Shown: piece after piece, positions 24,844 through 33,017 of the stretch | How the letters are laid out: each line of letters opens with the position of its first letter | Numbering within the stretch: position 1 is the stretch's first letter | Source of the DNA: Opitutus sp. GAS368 | GTDB lineage: Bacteria > Verrucomicrobiota > Verrucomicrobiia > Opitutales > Opitutaceae | Reading direction: 5' to 3' | Length of the DNA stretch: 47,752 bases | Assembly (NCBI GenBank): GCA_945903545.1 | Contig: CAMDOO010000017.1 | Coordinates: 1-47,752 of the forward strand | Notes under the pieces: generated by a model | Database searches by the model: none | Told to the model about the DNA's origin: nothing | What the model saw: the letters and a program-made list of their open reading frames with translations, nothing else | Position numbers and translations under genes: made by a program

Positions 24844-27630
24844 TCAGATCCGGGCGCTGTCCGAGCCGGGGCGCCCAATCCACCCGCGCAACAGACAGAA
24901 GCCCACCCCGCACCAAGCCAGCAGGCTCACCCCGCATGCCACCCACCACCTCGACGTGCCCCGGTAGAACAATTCGACCCGGTGCGCACCCGGCGGGATC
25001 CGGACCTCCAGCAGGCCGTTGCCTGAGGTCCGGATCCCGGCAGGGGCCACCGGACTGCCATCCACCCGCACCTCGTACCCGGGCAGGAAAACGCGATGCG
25101 TCTCCAGCCAGGCCTCGGCGGGATAGTCGGTTCGGGCGCGCCAGGGCTGCAGCGACTCCAGCTGGATCGCCGACCGGGCGGGAACGTAGGGCGAGATCGT
25201 GACCTCGGCGTACACGCCGCCGTTGGCGTCAATGTCGTTGCCCGGCTCACGCAGCGCCTGGTACCAGTAATTTTCCGGCCGCGGACCGCTGTTCCACATC
25301 ACCAGGTGACGCGTGTGATTCGGTCCCGTGCCAAAGGCCTCCGCCAAGCCTGACTCCGGCAGCCGATACTCGCGATACGTGGTCTCGCTGATCAGCATCA
25401 GATAGCCGTTATAATGGCGGGCCGGATCGAAATTGAAGCGCAGGATCACGCGCTCCCCGGGCTGGAGGGTGAACCCGGGCTGCAGTTTCATCCAGCGTCC
25501 ATCGGTCCCAATGGGCTCGGTCCGCAACGTGAAGGTGCGGGAGCCGCCCGCCTCCATGGCGCTGATCGCCTGGGCCGGACCGTATACCACCCGTCCGGAT
25601 CCGTCCCGCAGGCGCAATTCGATCTCGGGATCGAAGCCCCCATGGTTGAAGTAGGCCGGGATGGGCAGCAGGTCATAGGCGAATCGCTCAAACCGCACGT
25701 TCTCCGTCCGCCAGGCCCGTTCCGTCAGCTCCGGGGTGGTGACGACACTGAAACCGCGCCGCACCATGATCGCGGCTTCGTATCCCGACCAAAGCACCGC
25801 CAGGCCCAGGATCGCGCCCGGCAGGGCGCGCCGGCCGCGCCCCGGATCCGCCCGCTGGCCCCGCAACGCGAGGATCAGGCCAAAGGCCAGGAGGCCGCAA
25901 AAGACCGGAACCGCGCGCAGCGGCATGACCAAGCCGCTCGCATCCCGGTAACCGGGCGGAAAGTATTCCACCAGAAACGCGCTGATCCCCGGCCAGGGCA
26001 GCAGATTCACCGAAAACAACGTGATCGCCGCCCACCAGACCTGCTGGGCCCGGGCGGCAGGCCGCCACGCCACCGCGGCGAGCGCCATCCACCCGAGCCA
26101 CAATCCCCAGCCCGGCTGGAAAGCGTCCTCCCCGACGGCCCCCGGGGACAAGGGCCGGAAAAAGTTCAGGCCCCAGGCGGTGCGCCAAGCACCGCTTTCC
26201 CGGCCATAATGGGGAGCCAGGTCGACCCCCGCGCGGAGCAGCTGGTCCAAGGCCAGGGCCGACAAAAACAGGCAGCCCAACGCCAGGATCGGACCATGAT
26301 CCGCCGGATCCCGGCCACTCCAGCGCCGCATCGCCCACGCCACCAACCAGAGCAAACCAGAACCCAGTCCCAGCCACCAGAGCCAGGGCCGGTTCGTTGC
26401 CCCCAAAACCACGACCCCCAGGATGAGGGGAATCCACCACCCCGCCGAGCGGCGGACGAGGATCACGCGACAAAGACCGCCCCAGCCAAGGATCAGTCCC
26501 GCCAGCTGGATCAAGTCCCGCGGCAGCGAACTCCCCGCCTGCGAGGGCACCTCGGACATGCCGGCAAAATAACCGGCGGACAGGGCACCGAATAACCCGA
26601 GACCGCCCGCCGCGCCCCACCAGGCGCGCCGGCCGCCCTCACCAAAAACCAACGCCCCTCCCTGTAACCCGCCCGTGACCAAGGTAGCCAGCATGGCGGT
26701 CGGAGGATGACTCATCCACGCGAGGCTCAGTCCCGCCGCCACGGCCATCCAACCCTTCTCCCCCGTGAGCAATCGGGCGTTGCCGTAAAGCAGCAGCGCC
26801 ATCGCCGTCCCACCCAGGTAGGTCATGTAGGCCTCCGAGACATACAGCGGCATCAGCCAGCCGGGAGTGGTCACGAAAAGGATGGCCACCGCCGCCACCT
26901 CCCAGCGCCGCTGCGGCGCGAGCCGGACGCCGCTCCGATACACCACCAGGCCGCTGGCGATCGCGGCCGTGATCGCCGTCAGATGCTGCAGCGCAACCAC
27001 GCTGAGCCGGCTTGCCGTGACCCAATCCCAGAGCCCCGCCACGTGCATGAACACCGGCGCACTGCGAAAGGGATGAATCCCGCCATTCCAGGCGAACACC
27101 CCCTGCCCGACCAACACCGGCGGCCCGGAGGTGCGCCATTGCGCGATGAAATCAGCCAGCACATGCGCGTACCAGTGCGCATCCGTGCCACCCAAAAAGC
27201 GGCTCGTGAACATGGGGGCCATGACTCCCGCCGCCGCCGCGGTCACCAGCACGACCCGCAGGACTTCCGCCACCCCGGCCCAGCCGCGATCCGGAATCGC
27301 CTTTCTCGTGACCAGCAGCACCAGGACCAGCAGCAGCGCGACATCGAGCGCCCCGCCCCACGCCGCTCCCGGCAGCCAGCGGGACGCCGCCGCCACCAGG
27401 GCGATGCCGCCCAGGAATTCGGCCAGCCAGGCGCGCGGCCGGCCGAGCGACCGCCAGCCGGCCGCCAGCGCGAGCACCAGGCCGCCGCCGCCCGCGAGGA
27501 GCGGCAGCCGGTTCGTGGCCAGGTATCCCGGGGCCAGCAGGTCCGCCGCCACCAGCACCGCCGTGCCCAGCAGACACTCCAAGGCGACTCTCCCCGCGAC
27601 CGCTCCCCATCCCGGACGCGCGGGATTCAT
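24844..27630 (-). CDS. YfhO-like giant polytopic membrane protein
   Basis: A 928-residue protein of the same family as the one at 19571, with matching layout: about fourteen helices, a beta-rich domain, a YfhO-type tail (LPGYEVRVDG, IPPGAHRVELFYRG) and a last helix. The early signature is GGTDAHWYAHVLADF followed by VLVGQGVFAWNGGIHPFRS. The acidic residue in GGTDAHWY sits where GT-C enzymes keep a catalytic aspartate in the first periplasmic loop, which is suggestive. An upstream GTG at 27669 is possible, but the ATG at 27630 directly precedes the hydrophobic region and is preferred. It follows the GtrA-like gene by about 60 bp and precedes the gene starting at 24776 by 67 bp, so all four minus-strand genes from 28090 to 19571 are likely cotranscribed. 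Confidence 0.84.
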   Translation of the reverse strand: MNPARPGWGAVAGRVALECLLGTAVLVAADLLAPGYLATNRLPLLAGGGGLVLALAAGWRSLGRPRAWLAEFLGGIALVAAASRWLPGAAWGGALDVALLLVLVLLVTRKAIPDRGWAGVAEVLRVVLVTAAAAGVMAPMFTSRFLGGTDAHWYAHVLADFIAQWRTSGPPVLVGQGVFAWNGGIHPFRSAPVFMHVAGLWDWVTASRLSVVALQHLTAITAAIASGLVVYRSGVRLAPQRRWEVAAVAILFVTTPGWLMPLYVSEAYMTYLGGTAMALLLYGNARLLTGEKGWMAVAAGLSLAWMSHPPTAMLATLVTGGLQGGALVFGEGGRRAWWGAAGGLGLFGALSAGYFAGMSEVPSQAGSSLPRDLIQLAGLILGWGGLCRVILVRRSAGWWIPLILGVVVLGATNRPWLWWLGLGSGLLWLVAWAMRRWSGRDPADHGPILALGCLFLSALALDQLLRAGVDLAPHYGRESGAWRTAWGLNFFRPLSPGAVGEDAFQPGWGLWLGWMALAAVAWRPAARAQQVWWAAITLFSVNLLPWPGISAFLVEYFPPGYRDASGLVMPLRAVPVFCGLLAFGLILALRGQRADPGRGRRALPGAILGLAVLWSGYEAAIMVRRGFSVVTTPELTERAWRTENVRFERFAYDLLPIPAYFNHGGFDPEIELRLRDGSGRVVYGPAQAISAMEAGGSRTFTLRTEPIGTDGRWMKLQPGFTLQPGERVILRFNFDPARHYNGYLMLISETTYREYRLPESGLAEAFGTGPNHTRHLVMWNSGPRPENYWYQALREPGNDIDANGGVYAEVTISPYVPARSAIQLESLQPWRARTDYPAEAWLETHRVFLPGYEVRVDGSPVAPAGIRTSGNGLLEVRIPPGAHRVELFYRGTSRWWVACGVSLLAWCGVGFCLLRGWIGRPGSDSARI

Positions 27631-27691
27631 GGGCGGGACCCCGGCGAGGCTCCCGCCCGGCGGGGACACCGCTCAACCTCCCGCGGAAAAG

Positions 27692-28090
27692 TCATGCGCC
27701 TCCCGCCTGCCCGGAAAAAATCCGGCGCTGCATGGCCACAAAGGTCACCGCCATCTGCGCGACGTTCGCCACCCCGGCGGCAATCCACGAGGGGAGTTCG
27801 GTGAAGTGGGTCAGCAATTTGAAAACCGCCGCCTGGATCAGGAAAGTAACCAGCACCATGGCGAAGTATTCCCCGAGTTGCCGGCCCGAATCCTGCCGCG
27901 TGCAGCCAAAGGTCCACCACTTGTTGAGGCAGAAATGCAGTGCCACCGCCGGGACATAGGCAACGAGGAAGGCCGGATCCTCCCCCAGCATGGGGGCAAG
28001 CAGCCAGTTCAGGCCGGTGAAAACCCCCATCACCACTCCGCCCACGAGGCCAAAACGGATCACCCGCTGAACTAACTCTGGCTTGAACAT
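27692..28090 (-). CDS. GtrA-like small membrane protein (probable polyprenyl-phosphate sugar flippase)
   Basis: A 132-residue protein with four membrane helices, the standard size and topology of the GtrA family (PF04138). The opening RVIRFGLVGGVVMGVF and the central HFCLNKWWTFGC (compare the NFxxNRxWTF motif of the family) are diagnostic. GtrA proteins are thought to move undecaprenyl-phosphate-linked sugar across the inner membrane for periplasmic transferases. A GtrB-like enzyme is encoded at 3092 and candidate acceptor-side transferases follow directly downstream. The ATG at 28090 is chosen because the family starts just before RFxxVG; longer ORF versions run into the divergent gene. Only 28 bp separate it from the divergent start at 28119, so the two promoters must overlap each other or the coding regions. 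Confidence 0.85.
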   Translation of the reverse strand: MFKPELVQRVIRFGLVGGVVMGVFTGLNWLLAPMLGEDPAFLVAYVPAVALHFCLNKWWTFGCTRQDSGRQLGEYFAMVLVTFLIQAAVFKLLTHFTELPSWIAAGVANVAQMAVTFVAMQRRIFSGQAGGA

Positions 28091-28118
28091 TATGCCTGTT
28101 AGCTGAGGCTCGCCCGTC

Positions 28119-29150
28119 ATGCCTGACAAGTCCCAATCCCCGCAGCACCTGGCGATCATCGGCTGCGGCCTGATCGGTCGCAAACGGGCGCTGGCGCTCG
28201 GCAAGATTCCCGGAGCCATCCTGCACACCACGTGCGACTTGGATGCCCGCCGCGCGACTGACCTGGCCCAGCTGGCCCCCGGCTGCACGAGCACAACCGA
28301 CTTCCACGCCGTGCTCGCCGACCCCGCGATCGACGCCGTCATCATCGCGACCCTCAACGCCTCCCTCGCCCCCATCACCCTCGCCGCCGTCCAGGCCGGC
28401 AAGCACGTGCTCGTCGAGAAACCCGGCGCCCTCAACGCCGCGCAGCTCCGCACCATCGCGGCCGCCGCCGCGAAAACCGGGACGCGCGTCCGGATGGGCT
28501 ACAATCACCGCTACCACCCCGCGCTGCAGAAGGCCCGCGAGCTGATCGACTCGGGGGTCCTCGGGCCGCTCATGTTCCTCCGCGGCCGCTACGGCCACGG
28601 CGGCCGCAAGGGCTACGACCGCGAGTGGCGCGCCGACCCCGCCCAGTCCGGCGGCGGCGAGCTCATTGACCAGGGCGTGCACCTCATCGACTTCGCGCAC
28701 TGGTTCCTCGGCGAGTGCCCGGTCGTCGAGGGCCACGCCGTCACCTCGTTCTGGGACATGAAGGTCGACGACAACGCCTTCCTCTCGCTGCGCACCGCGG
28801 CCAGCCAGACCGCCTGGCTGCACGTCAGCTGCACCGAGTGGAAAAACCTGTTCTCCCTCGAGATCTACGGCCGCGACGCGAAGCTCGCGCTCGACGGCCT
28901 CGGCGGCAGCTACGGCCAGGAACGCCTGGTCTATTACAAGATGCTGCCGCAGATGGGACCCCCGGAAACCACCGTGTTCGAATACCCGGGCGGCGACGAT
29001 TCGTGGAAGATCGAGACCGAGGTCTTCCTCGACGACATCCGCCTGGGCCGCGAACCCTCACCCGGCCTCGCCGAGGGCATCCGCATCCTCGACGTGGTCG
29101 AGACGATCTACACCCGCAGCGGCTACCCGGTCTCCACCGCGGGTTTCTAA
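28119..29150 (+). CDS. Gfo/Idh/MocA family sugar oxidoreductase
   Basis: A 343-residue NAD(P)-dependent dehydrogenase. The Rossmann motif IIGCGLIGRKRA is at residues 13-24, VLVEKPGALN near residue 105 holds the conserved EKP lysine, and GGGELIDQGVHLIDFAHW near 177 holds the usual catalytic-region Asp and His of the family. The C-terminal half is the expected beta-sheet substrate domain. The substrate is probably a nucleotide sugar or heptose-related sugar, since the next genes make activated heptose, but the motif set does not fix it. It opens the plus-strand heptose group and is divergent from the GtrA gene with a 28-bp gap. The next gene starts 61 bp after the stop. Confidence 0.9.
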   Translation: MPDKSQSPQHLAIIGCGLIGRKRALALGKIPGAILHTTCDLDARRATDLAQLAPGCTSTTDFHAVLADPAIDAVIIATLNASLAPITLAAVQAGKHVLVEKPGALNAAQLRTIAAAAAKTGTRVRMGYNHRYHPALQKARELIDSGVLGPLMFLRGRYGHGGRKGYDREWRADPAQSGGGELIDQGVHLIDFAHWFLGECPVVEGHAVTSFWDMKVDDNAFLSLRTAASQTAWLHVSCTEWKNLFSLEIYGRDAKLALDGLGGSYGQERLVYYKMLPQMGPPETTVFEYPGGDDSWKIETEVFLDDIRLGREPSPGLAEGIRILDVVETIYTRSGYPVSTAGF

Positions 29151-29211
29151 TACCGCGAAGGGCAGCGCAGGCTTGCCCCGGCCCGCGATCCGAAATCTAA
29201 ACTTCCTCCCG

Positions 29212-30195
29212 ATGATCATTACCCGATCCCCATTGCGCGTCTCCCTCGGCGGCGGCGGCACCGATCTTCCCAGCTATTACCGCGAACACGGCGGTTTCCT
29301 CGTCGCCGCGGCGATCGACAAATACATCTACATCACGCAGCACCGCACCTTCCAGCAGGAGATCATCGTCAAGTACTCGAAGCTGGAGCGCGTGGCCACG
29401 GTCGACCAGGTCGAGCACCCGATCGTCCGCGAGGCCCTCAAGCTCACCGGCGTCACCGAGCCCCACCTTGAGCTCACTTCCATGGCCGACATCCCCGGCG
29501 GCACCGGGCTCGGCTCGTCGGGCAGCTTCACCACCGCCCTGCTCAAGGCGCTCCACACCTACCGCAAGAACCTGCTCTCGCCCGCCGAGCTGGCCGAGCA
29601 GGCGTGCGACATCGAGCTCAACAAGCTCGGCGAGCCCATCGGCAAGCAGGACCAGTACATCGCCGCGATCGGCGGCATCACGGCCTTCACGTTCCACAAG
29701 GACGGCCGGGTTGAGTACCGCCCGTGCAAGATCGCGGAGGAGACCCATTTCAACCTCGAGGACAACCTCCTGCTTTTTTTCACCGGCTACTCCCGCAGCG
29801 CCTCGGCGATCCTCAAGGACCAGAACGACAAGTCCAAGAGCAACGACAAGGCGATGCTGGACAACATGCACTTCACCAAGGAGCTCGGCTACAAGTCGCT
29901 CGACGCCCTCGAGTCGGGCAACCTCGACGAGTTCGCCCGGCTCATGGATGTCCACTGGCAGCGCAAGAAGGCGCGCAGCGCGGGCATGAGCAACGCCGTG
30001 ATCAACGAGTGGTACGACCACGCGATGGGCAACGGCGCCCTCGGCGGCAAACTGATCGGCGCCGGCGGCGGCGGCTTCCTCATGTTCTACGCCGCCGACA
30101 AGAAGCGGCTCCGGCACGCCATGCGCGAGAAGGGCCTGCAGGAGGTCCGCTTCCGGTTTGATTTCGAGGGGACCAAGGTCGTCGCCCAGAACTGA
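29212..30195 (+). CDS. hddA: D-glycero-D-manno-heptose 7-phosphate kinase (GHMP family)
   Basis: A 327-residue GHMP kinase that phosphorylates C1 of heptose 7-phosphate. RSPLRVSLGGGGTDLPSYY at the N-terminus is the HddA-type substrate motif, GGTGLGSSGSFTTALL near residue 97 is the ATP-binding GHMP loop, and KLIGAGGGGFLMFY near 285 is the C-terminal motif 3. The length is typical. A TTG 39 bases upstream extends the frame, but the ATG at 29212 directly precedes the conserved MIITRSPLR opening and is chosen. With the hddC, gmhA and gmhB genes within 4 kb, it belongs to the GDP-heptose branch rather than the ADP-heptose branch. The acyltransferase gene starts six bases after its stop. Confidence 0.92.
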   Translation: MIITRSPLRVSLGGGGTDLPSYYREHGGFLVAAAIDKYIYITQHRTFQQEIIVKYSKLERVATVDQVEHPIVREALKLTGVTEPHLELTSMADIPGGTGLGSSGSFTTALLKALHTYRKNLLSPAELAEQACDIELNKLGEPIGKQDQYIAAIGGITAFTFHKDGRVEYRPCKIAEETHFNLEDNLLLFFTGYSRSASAILKDQNDKSKSNDKAMLDNMHFTKELGYKSLDALESGNLDEFARLMDVHWQRKKARSAGMSNAVINEWYDHAMGNGALGGKLIGAGGGGFLMFYAADKKRLRHAMREKGLQEVRFRFDFEGTKVVAQN

Positions 30196-30200
30196 ACCCC

Positions 30201-31247
30201 ATGGCCGGGATCCTCCTGCAGAATCCCTCCCCCCTGCCCGCGGGGACCCGGCTCCGGGAGGTCGATGAGCTCAAGGGCTGGGCGATGCTGCTGGTGCTGC
30301 TCTACCACATCGGCGGGGTGCTGGGCTGGCCGAACTGGCTGCACGGCGAGGTGGGCGTGGATGTCTTCGTCATCATCAGCGGGTTCACCCTCGCCCGCAG
30401 CTCCGCCCAGCTCGGCTGGAAGGATTTTGTGCTGCGCCGGATGCTCCGCATCTATCCAGCATACTGGATCGCACTCGGCCTTTTCCTCTATCTCAGCTGG
30501 CGCTTCTACGCTGTCGAGCGCGACGGTCTGAACATCACCCTGCACGTCCTCGGCGTCCACGGATTTTCCCTTCCGGCGTACTTCAGCGATATCAACGACT
30601 CTTTCTGGTTCATTTCGCTCATCCTGCTCCTCTACGCGGTCTTCCTCGGCGTGCGCCGGCACCTCGACGACGTGACGACCGTCCTCGGCGTGGGCTTCCT
30701 CCTCGCGGCCGGGGTCACCTGGGCCTACCTCGCGGCCGGCCACGGCGGCGCGATCGGCCACTTGGCCGTGCGCATCCCCAGCTTCTTTGTCGGGCTCGTC
30801 GCCGGGCGGCTGACGCTTCCCGAACCGGTCAGGATCCGGTTCAACCTGATGTTCGCCGTCGGCATGCTCGCCCTCGTCTATCTGGGATTCAGGACCAACA
30901 TCATCATGTTCTACGCCTTCGCCGCCCCGGCCCTCATGGCCGGGTTCCTCGTCGTGCGCCGGACCTTGGTGAAACATCCGGATGGCCGCTTCGTCCTCTC
31001 GGGTTTCGCCCTCCTGGGAGTGTACTCCTATGAGATCTTCCTTTTCCACCAGCCGCTGATCCGGGACTACAACCGACTCATCTGGGGCAGCACCATGGGC
31101 GTGGATAACCCGAACAATTGGCAACTGGGCACGGGAATCGCACTCGCCCTGCTCGTCACCTTTCTCATCAGCGCCATCGTCCACCGCCTGACCAACTTCA
31201 TCTTTTCGCGCCGCCAACCGGACGCCCCCGCCGCACCTCCCGCATGA
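30201..31247 (+). CDS. Acyltransferase family 3 membrane protein
   Basis: A 348-residue integral membrane acyltransferase (PF01757) with about ten helices. REVDELKGWAMLLVLLYHIGG near the N-terminus contains the catalytic-type histidine, and GVDVFVIISGFTLARS and RRMLRIYPAYWIAL are hallmark family segments. FLFHQPLIRDY near residue 285 is the conserved late motif. Such proteins usually O-acetylate or otherwise acylate a polysaccharide, using acyl groups passed through the membrane. The position between hddA and hddC suggests that the acceptor is heptose-containing, but this is inference. The gene begins six bases after hddA and its TGA overlaps the hddC ATG (ATGA), so these genes are translationally coupled. 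Confidence 0.92.
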   Translation: MAGILLQNPSPLPAGTRLREVDELKGWAMLLVLLYHIGGVLGWPNWLHGEVGVDVFVIISGFTLARSSAQLGWKDFVLRRMLRIYPAYWIALGLFLYLSWRFYAVERDGLNITLHVLGVHGFSLPAYFSDINDSFWFISLILLLYAVFLGVRRHLDDVTTVLGVGFLLAAGVTWAYLAAGHGGAIGHLAVRIPSFFVGLVAGRLTLPEPVRIRFNLMFAVGMLALVYLGFRTNIIMFYAFAAPALMAGFLVVRRTLVKHPDGRFVLSGFALLGVYSYEIFLFHQPLIRDYNRLIWGSTMGVDNPNNWQLGTGIALALLVTFLISAIVHRLTNFIFSRRQPDAPAAPPA

Positions 31248-31966
31248 GCCCGCCCTCCGCCGTCCTCCCCGTCGCCATCCTCGCCGGTGGCCTCGCCACC
31301 CGCCTCCGCCCCATCACCGAGAAGGTGCCCAAGATCCTGATCGAGGTCGCGGGCGAACCCTTCTTCTCCCACCAAATCCGCCTGCTCAAGCAGGCCGGCC
31401 TCACCCGGCTCGTGCTCTGCGTGGGTTACCTCGGCGAGAAAGTCGTTGAGCTTTACGGCGACGGGTCGAAGTGGGGCGTGCACATCGAGTATGCCTTCGA
31501 CGGCCCAAAGCTCCTCGGCACCGGCGGCGCCCTGATCCAGGCGCTCCCGAAGCTCGGCGACGCCTTCTACGTGCTCTACGGCGACAGCTACCTGCCGGTG
31601 GACTACCAGGCCGTCGGCCGCTTTTTCCTCGGCTCCGGCAAACTCGGGCTGATGACCGTCTACGAGAACGCCGAGCTCTACGACGCCAGCAACGTCCGCT
31701 TCGAGGCCGGCGCCATCCGCGTCTACGACAAGAAGCACCGCGTCCCGCAAATGCGGCACATCGACTACGGGCTGGGTGTTTTCCGGGCGGCGGCATTCCG
31801 GGATTTCCCTCGGGACAACTTGGTCGATCTCGCGACCGTGCAACAGTCCCTCCTCGCCCGGGGAGAGCTCGCCGGCTACGAGATGCACCAGCGGTTCTAC
31901 GAGATCGGCTCCCACGCCGGTCTCGCGGAACTCGATGCCTTGCTGCGGGCGCAGCCGAAGGAATGA
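31244..31966 (+). CDS. hddC: D-glycero-alpha-D-manno-heptose 1-phosphate guanylyltransferase-like nucleotidyltransferase
   Basis: A 240-residue nucleotidyltransferase. AILAGGLATRLRPITEKVPK near residue 10 is the nucleotide-binding signature with the K of the KxPK motif, and LYGDSYLPVDY near 104 holds the metal-binding acidic residue. YEIGSHAGLAEL near the end resembles the C-terminal HddC block. Its place among hddA, gmhA and gmhB makes HddC the best call; a related hexose 1-phosphate nucleotidyltransferase is the alternative. A longer ORF reaches back to 31118, but the ATG at 31244 overlaps the previous stop codon and directly precedes the catalytic loop. The stop codon lies within the left arm of the inverted-repeat element starting at 31960, so the last residue or two may be element-derived. 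Confidence 0.88.
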   Translation: MSPPSAVLPVAILAGGLATRLRPITEKVPKILIEVAGEPFFSHQIRLLKQAGLTRLVLCVGYLGEKVVELYGDGSKWGVHIEYAFDGPKLLGTGGALIQALPKLGDAFYVLYGDSYLPVDYQAVGRFFLGSGKLGLMTVYENAELYDASNVRFEAGAIRVYDKKHRVPQMRHIDYGLGVFRAAAFRDFPRDNLVDLATVQQSLLARGELAGYEMHQRFYEIGSHAGLAELDALLRAQPKE

Positions 31967-32399
31967 AGGAATGAGGGAGTGAGGGGGATATTCCGGCACC
32001 ATGTCACAGCACGACAGTCTTCATCGCTTCATCGCCTATCGGAAGGCGTGCGAGCTGTTTGACTTGGCGGTCGCCGACATGACGCCGCTGGCGCAGAATC
32101 CGCTCTGCGCGCGCCTCGTGGCCCAGCAGATTGCCAGCGCGGATTCTGTTTCGTCGAACATCGAGGAGGGCTACGGCCGGCGCAGCCGGGCCGACTACGC
32201 CCGTTTTCTCGTGATCGCCCGTGGCTCGGCTACTGAGACGCGTGGAAGATATGAACAACGCTTCAAGCATTGGCTCCCACCCGAGACCATCGCCGCGCGT
32301 GTTGACTTGTGTGAGGAAATCATCGCCATCCTCAGCGCCACAATCCGGACTTTACGCCCCGAAACCAAACCCTAACTCCCTCATTCCCTAACTCCCTTA
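31960..32399. mobile_element. Inverted-repeat element carrying an intact four-helix-bundle gene
   Basis: The left arm, 31960-31987, contains GGAATGAGGGAGTGAGGG. The right arm, 32370-32399, read on the other strand, contains GGAATGAGGGAGTTAGGG, one mismatch in 18. The arms are short tandem units of 7-8 nt. Between them is a single gene of the 23S-IVP/S23 four-helix-bundle family. The arms contribute the hddC stop and the stop of the carried gene, and the right arm ends six bases before the gmhA ATG. The layout resembles 23S rRNA intervening sequences but lies in a protein-coding operon. No target-site duplication is obvious. Confidence 0.75.
32001..32375 (+). CDS. Four-helix-bundle protein of the 23S rRNA intervening-sequence (S23/IVP) family
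   Basis: A 124-residue all-helical protein. The family signature is visible as FIAYRKACELFDLAVADM in helix 1, SADSVSSNIEEGYGR near residue 47, and YARFLVIARGSATETRGR near 66. These proteins (PF05635/TIGR02436) were first seen inside intervening sequences of fragmented 23S rRNA genes and are related to the bAvd accessory protein of diversity-generating retroelements, a pentameric basic four-helix bundle that binds nucleic acid. No reverse transcriptase is present in this window. The function of the stand-alone form is unknown; binding of the flanking stem in RNA or DNA is an inference. The gene lies 34 bp after the hddC stop, inside arms of simple repeats, and it interrupts an otherwise functional set of heptose genes. 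Its stop codon is in the right arm. Confidence 0.88.
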   Translation: MSQHDSLHRFIAYRKACELFDLAVADMTPLAQNPLCARLVAQQIASADSVSSNIEEGYGRRSRADYARFLVIARGSATETRGRYEQRFKHWLPPETIAARVDLCEEIIAILSATIRTLRPETKP

Positions 32400-32405
32400 C
32401 GCCTC

Positions 32406-33011
32406 ATGTCCTACTCCGTCCAACACTTGAAGGAAACCGCCGAGATCGTCTCCCAGATCAACCCCGAGGACTGCGAGAAGTGCGTCCGCGAGCTGGTCGG
32501 CGTGCGCACCCGCGGCGGGCGCCTCTTCATCCTGGGCGTGGGCGGCAGCGCGGCCAACGCCTCGCATGCGGTGAATGACTTCCGCAAGATCGCCGGCCTC
32601 GAGGTCTACGCCCCGACCGACAACGTCTCCGAGCTCACCGCCCGCACGAACGACGACGGCTGGGCCAGCGTCTTTGTCGAGTGGCTCCGCGGCTCCCGCC
32701 TCAACAGCAAGGACGCCATTCTCATCCTCTCCGTCGGCGGCGGCAACCTCGAGAAGAACGTTTCCCCCGGCTTCATCTCCGCGATCCAGCTCGCCAAGGA
32801 AGTCGGCGCCCGCGTCATCGGCATCGTCGGCAAGGATGGCGGCTACACCAAGCAGCAGGCCGACGCCTGCGTCCTGGTTCCGACCGTCAACGCCAACAAC
32901 ATCACGCCTCATTCCGAGGCCTTCCAGGCCGTCATCTGGCATCTCTGGGTTTCGCATCCCGACGTGAAGGTCAACCAGACGAAGTGGGAGTCGGTCACGC
33001 CGAAGGCGTGA
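32406..33011 (+). CDS. gmhA: Sedoheptulose 7-phosphate isomerase (SIS domain)
   Basis: A 201-residue SIS-fold isomerase, the expected size for GmhA, which converts sedoheptulose 7-phosphate to D-glycero-D-manno-heptose 7-phosphate, the first step toward activated heptose. LFILGVGGSAANASHAVNDF near residue 41 is the sugar-phosphate loop (compare GNGGSAAxAxH in GmhA), and ILSVGGGNLEKNVSPG near 108 is the second SIS loop, with GGG where serine-rich sequence is common. The altered second loop leaves room for a related ketose-phosphate isomerase. It is sandwiched between the two four-helix-bundle elements, six bases from each: one ends just before its ATG and the other begins just after its stop. 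Confidence 0.87.
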   Translation: MSYSVQHLKETAEIVSQINPEDCEKCVRELVGVRTRGGRLFILGVGGSAANASHAVNDFRKIAGLEVYAPTDNVSELTARTNDDGWASVFVEWLRGSRLNSKDAILILSVGGGNLEKNVSPGFISAIQLAKEVGARVIGIVGKDGGYTKQQADACVLVPTVNANNITPHSEAFQAVIWHLWVSHPDVKVNQTKWESVTPKA

Positions 33012-33017
33012 TCGACT

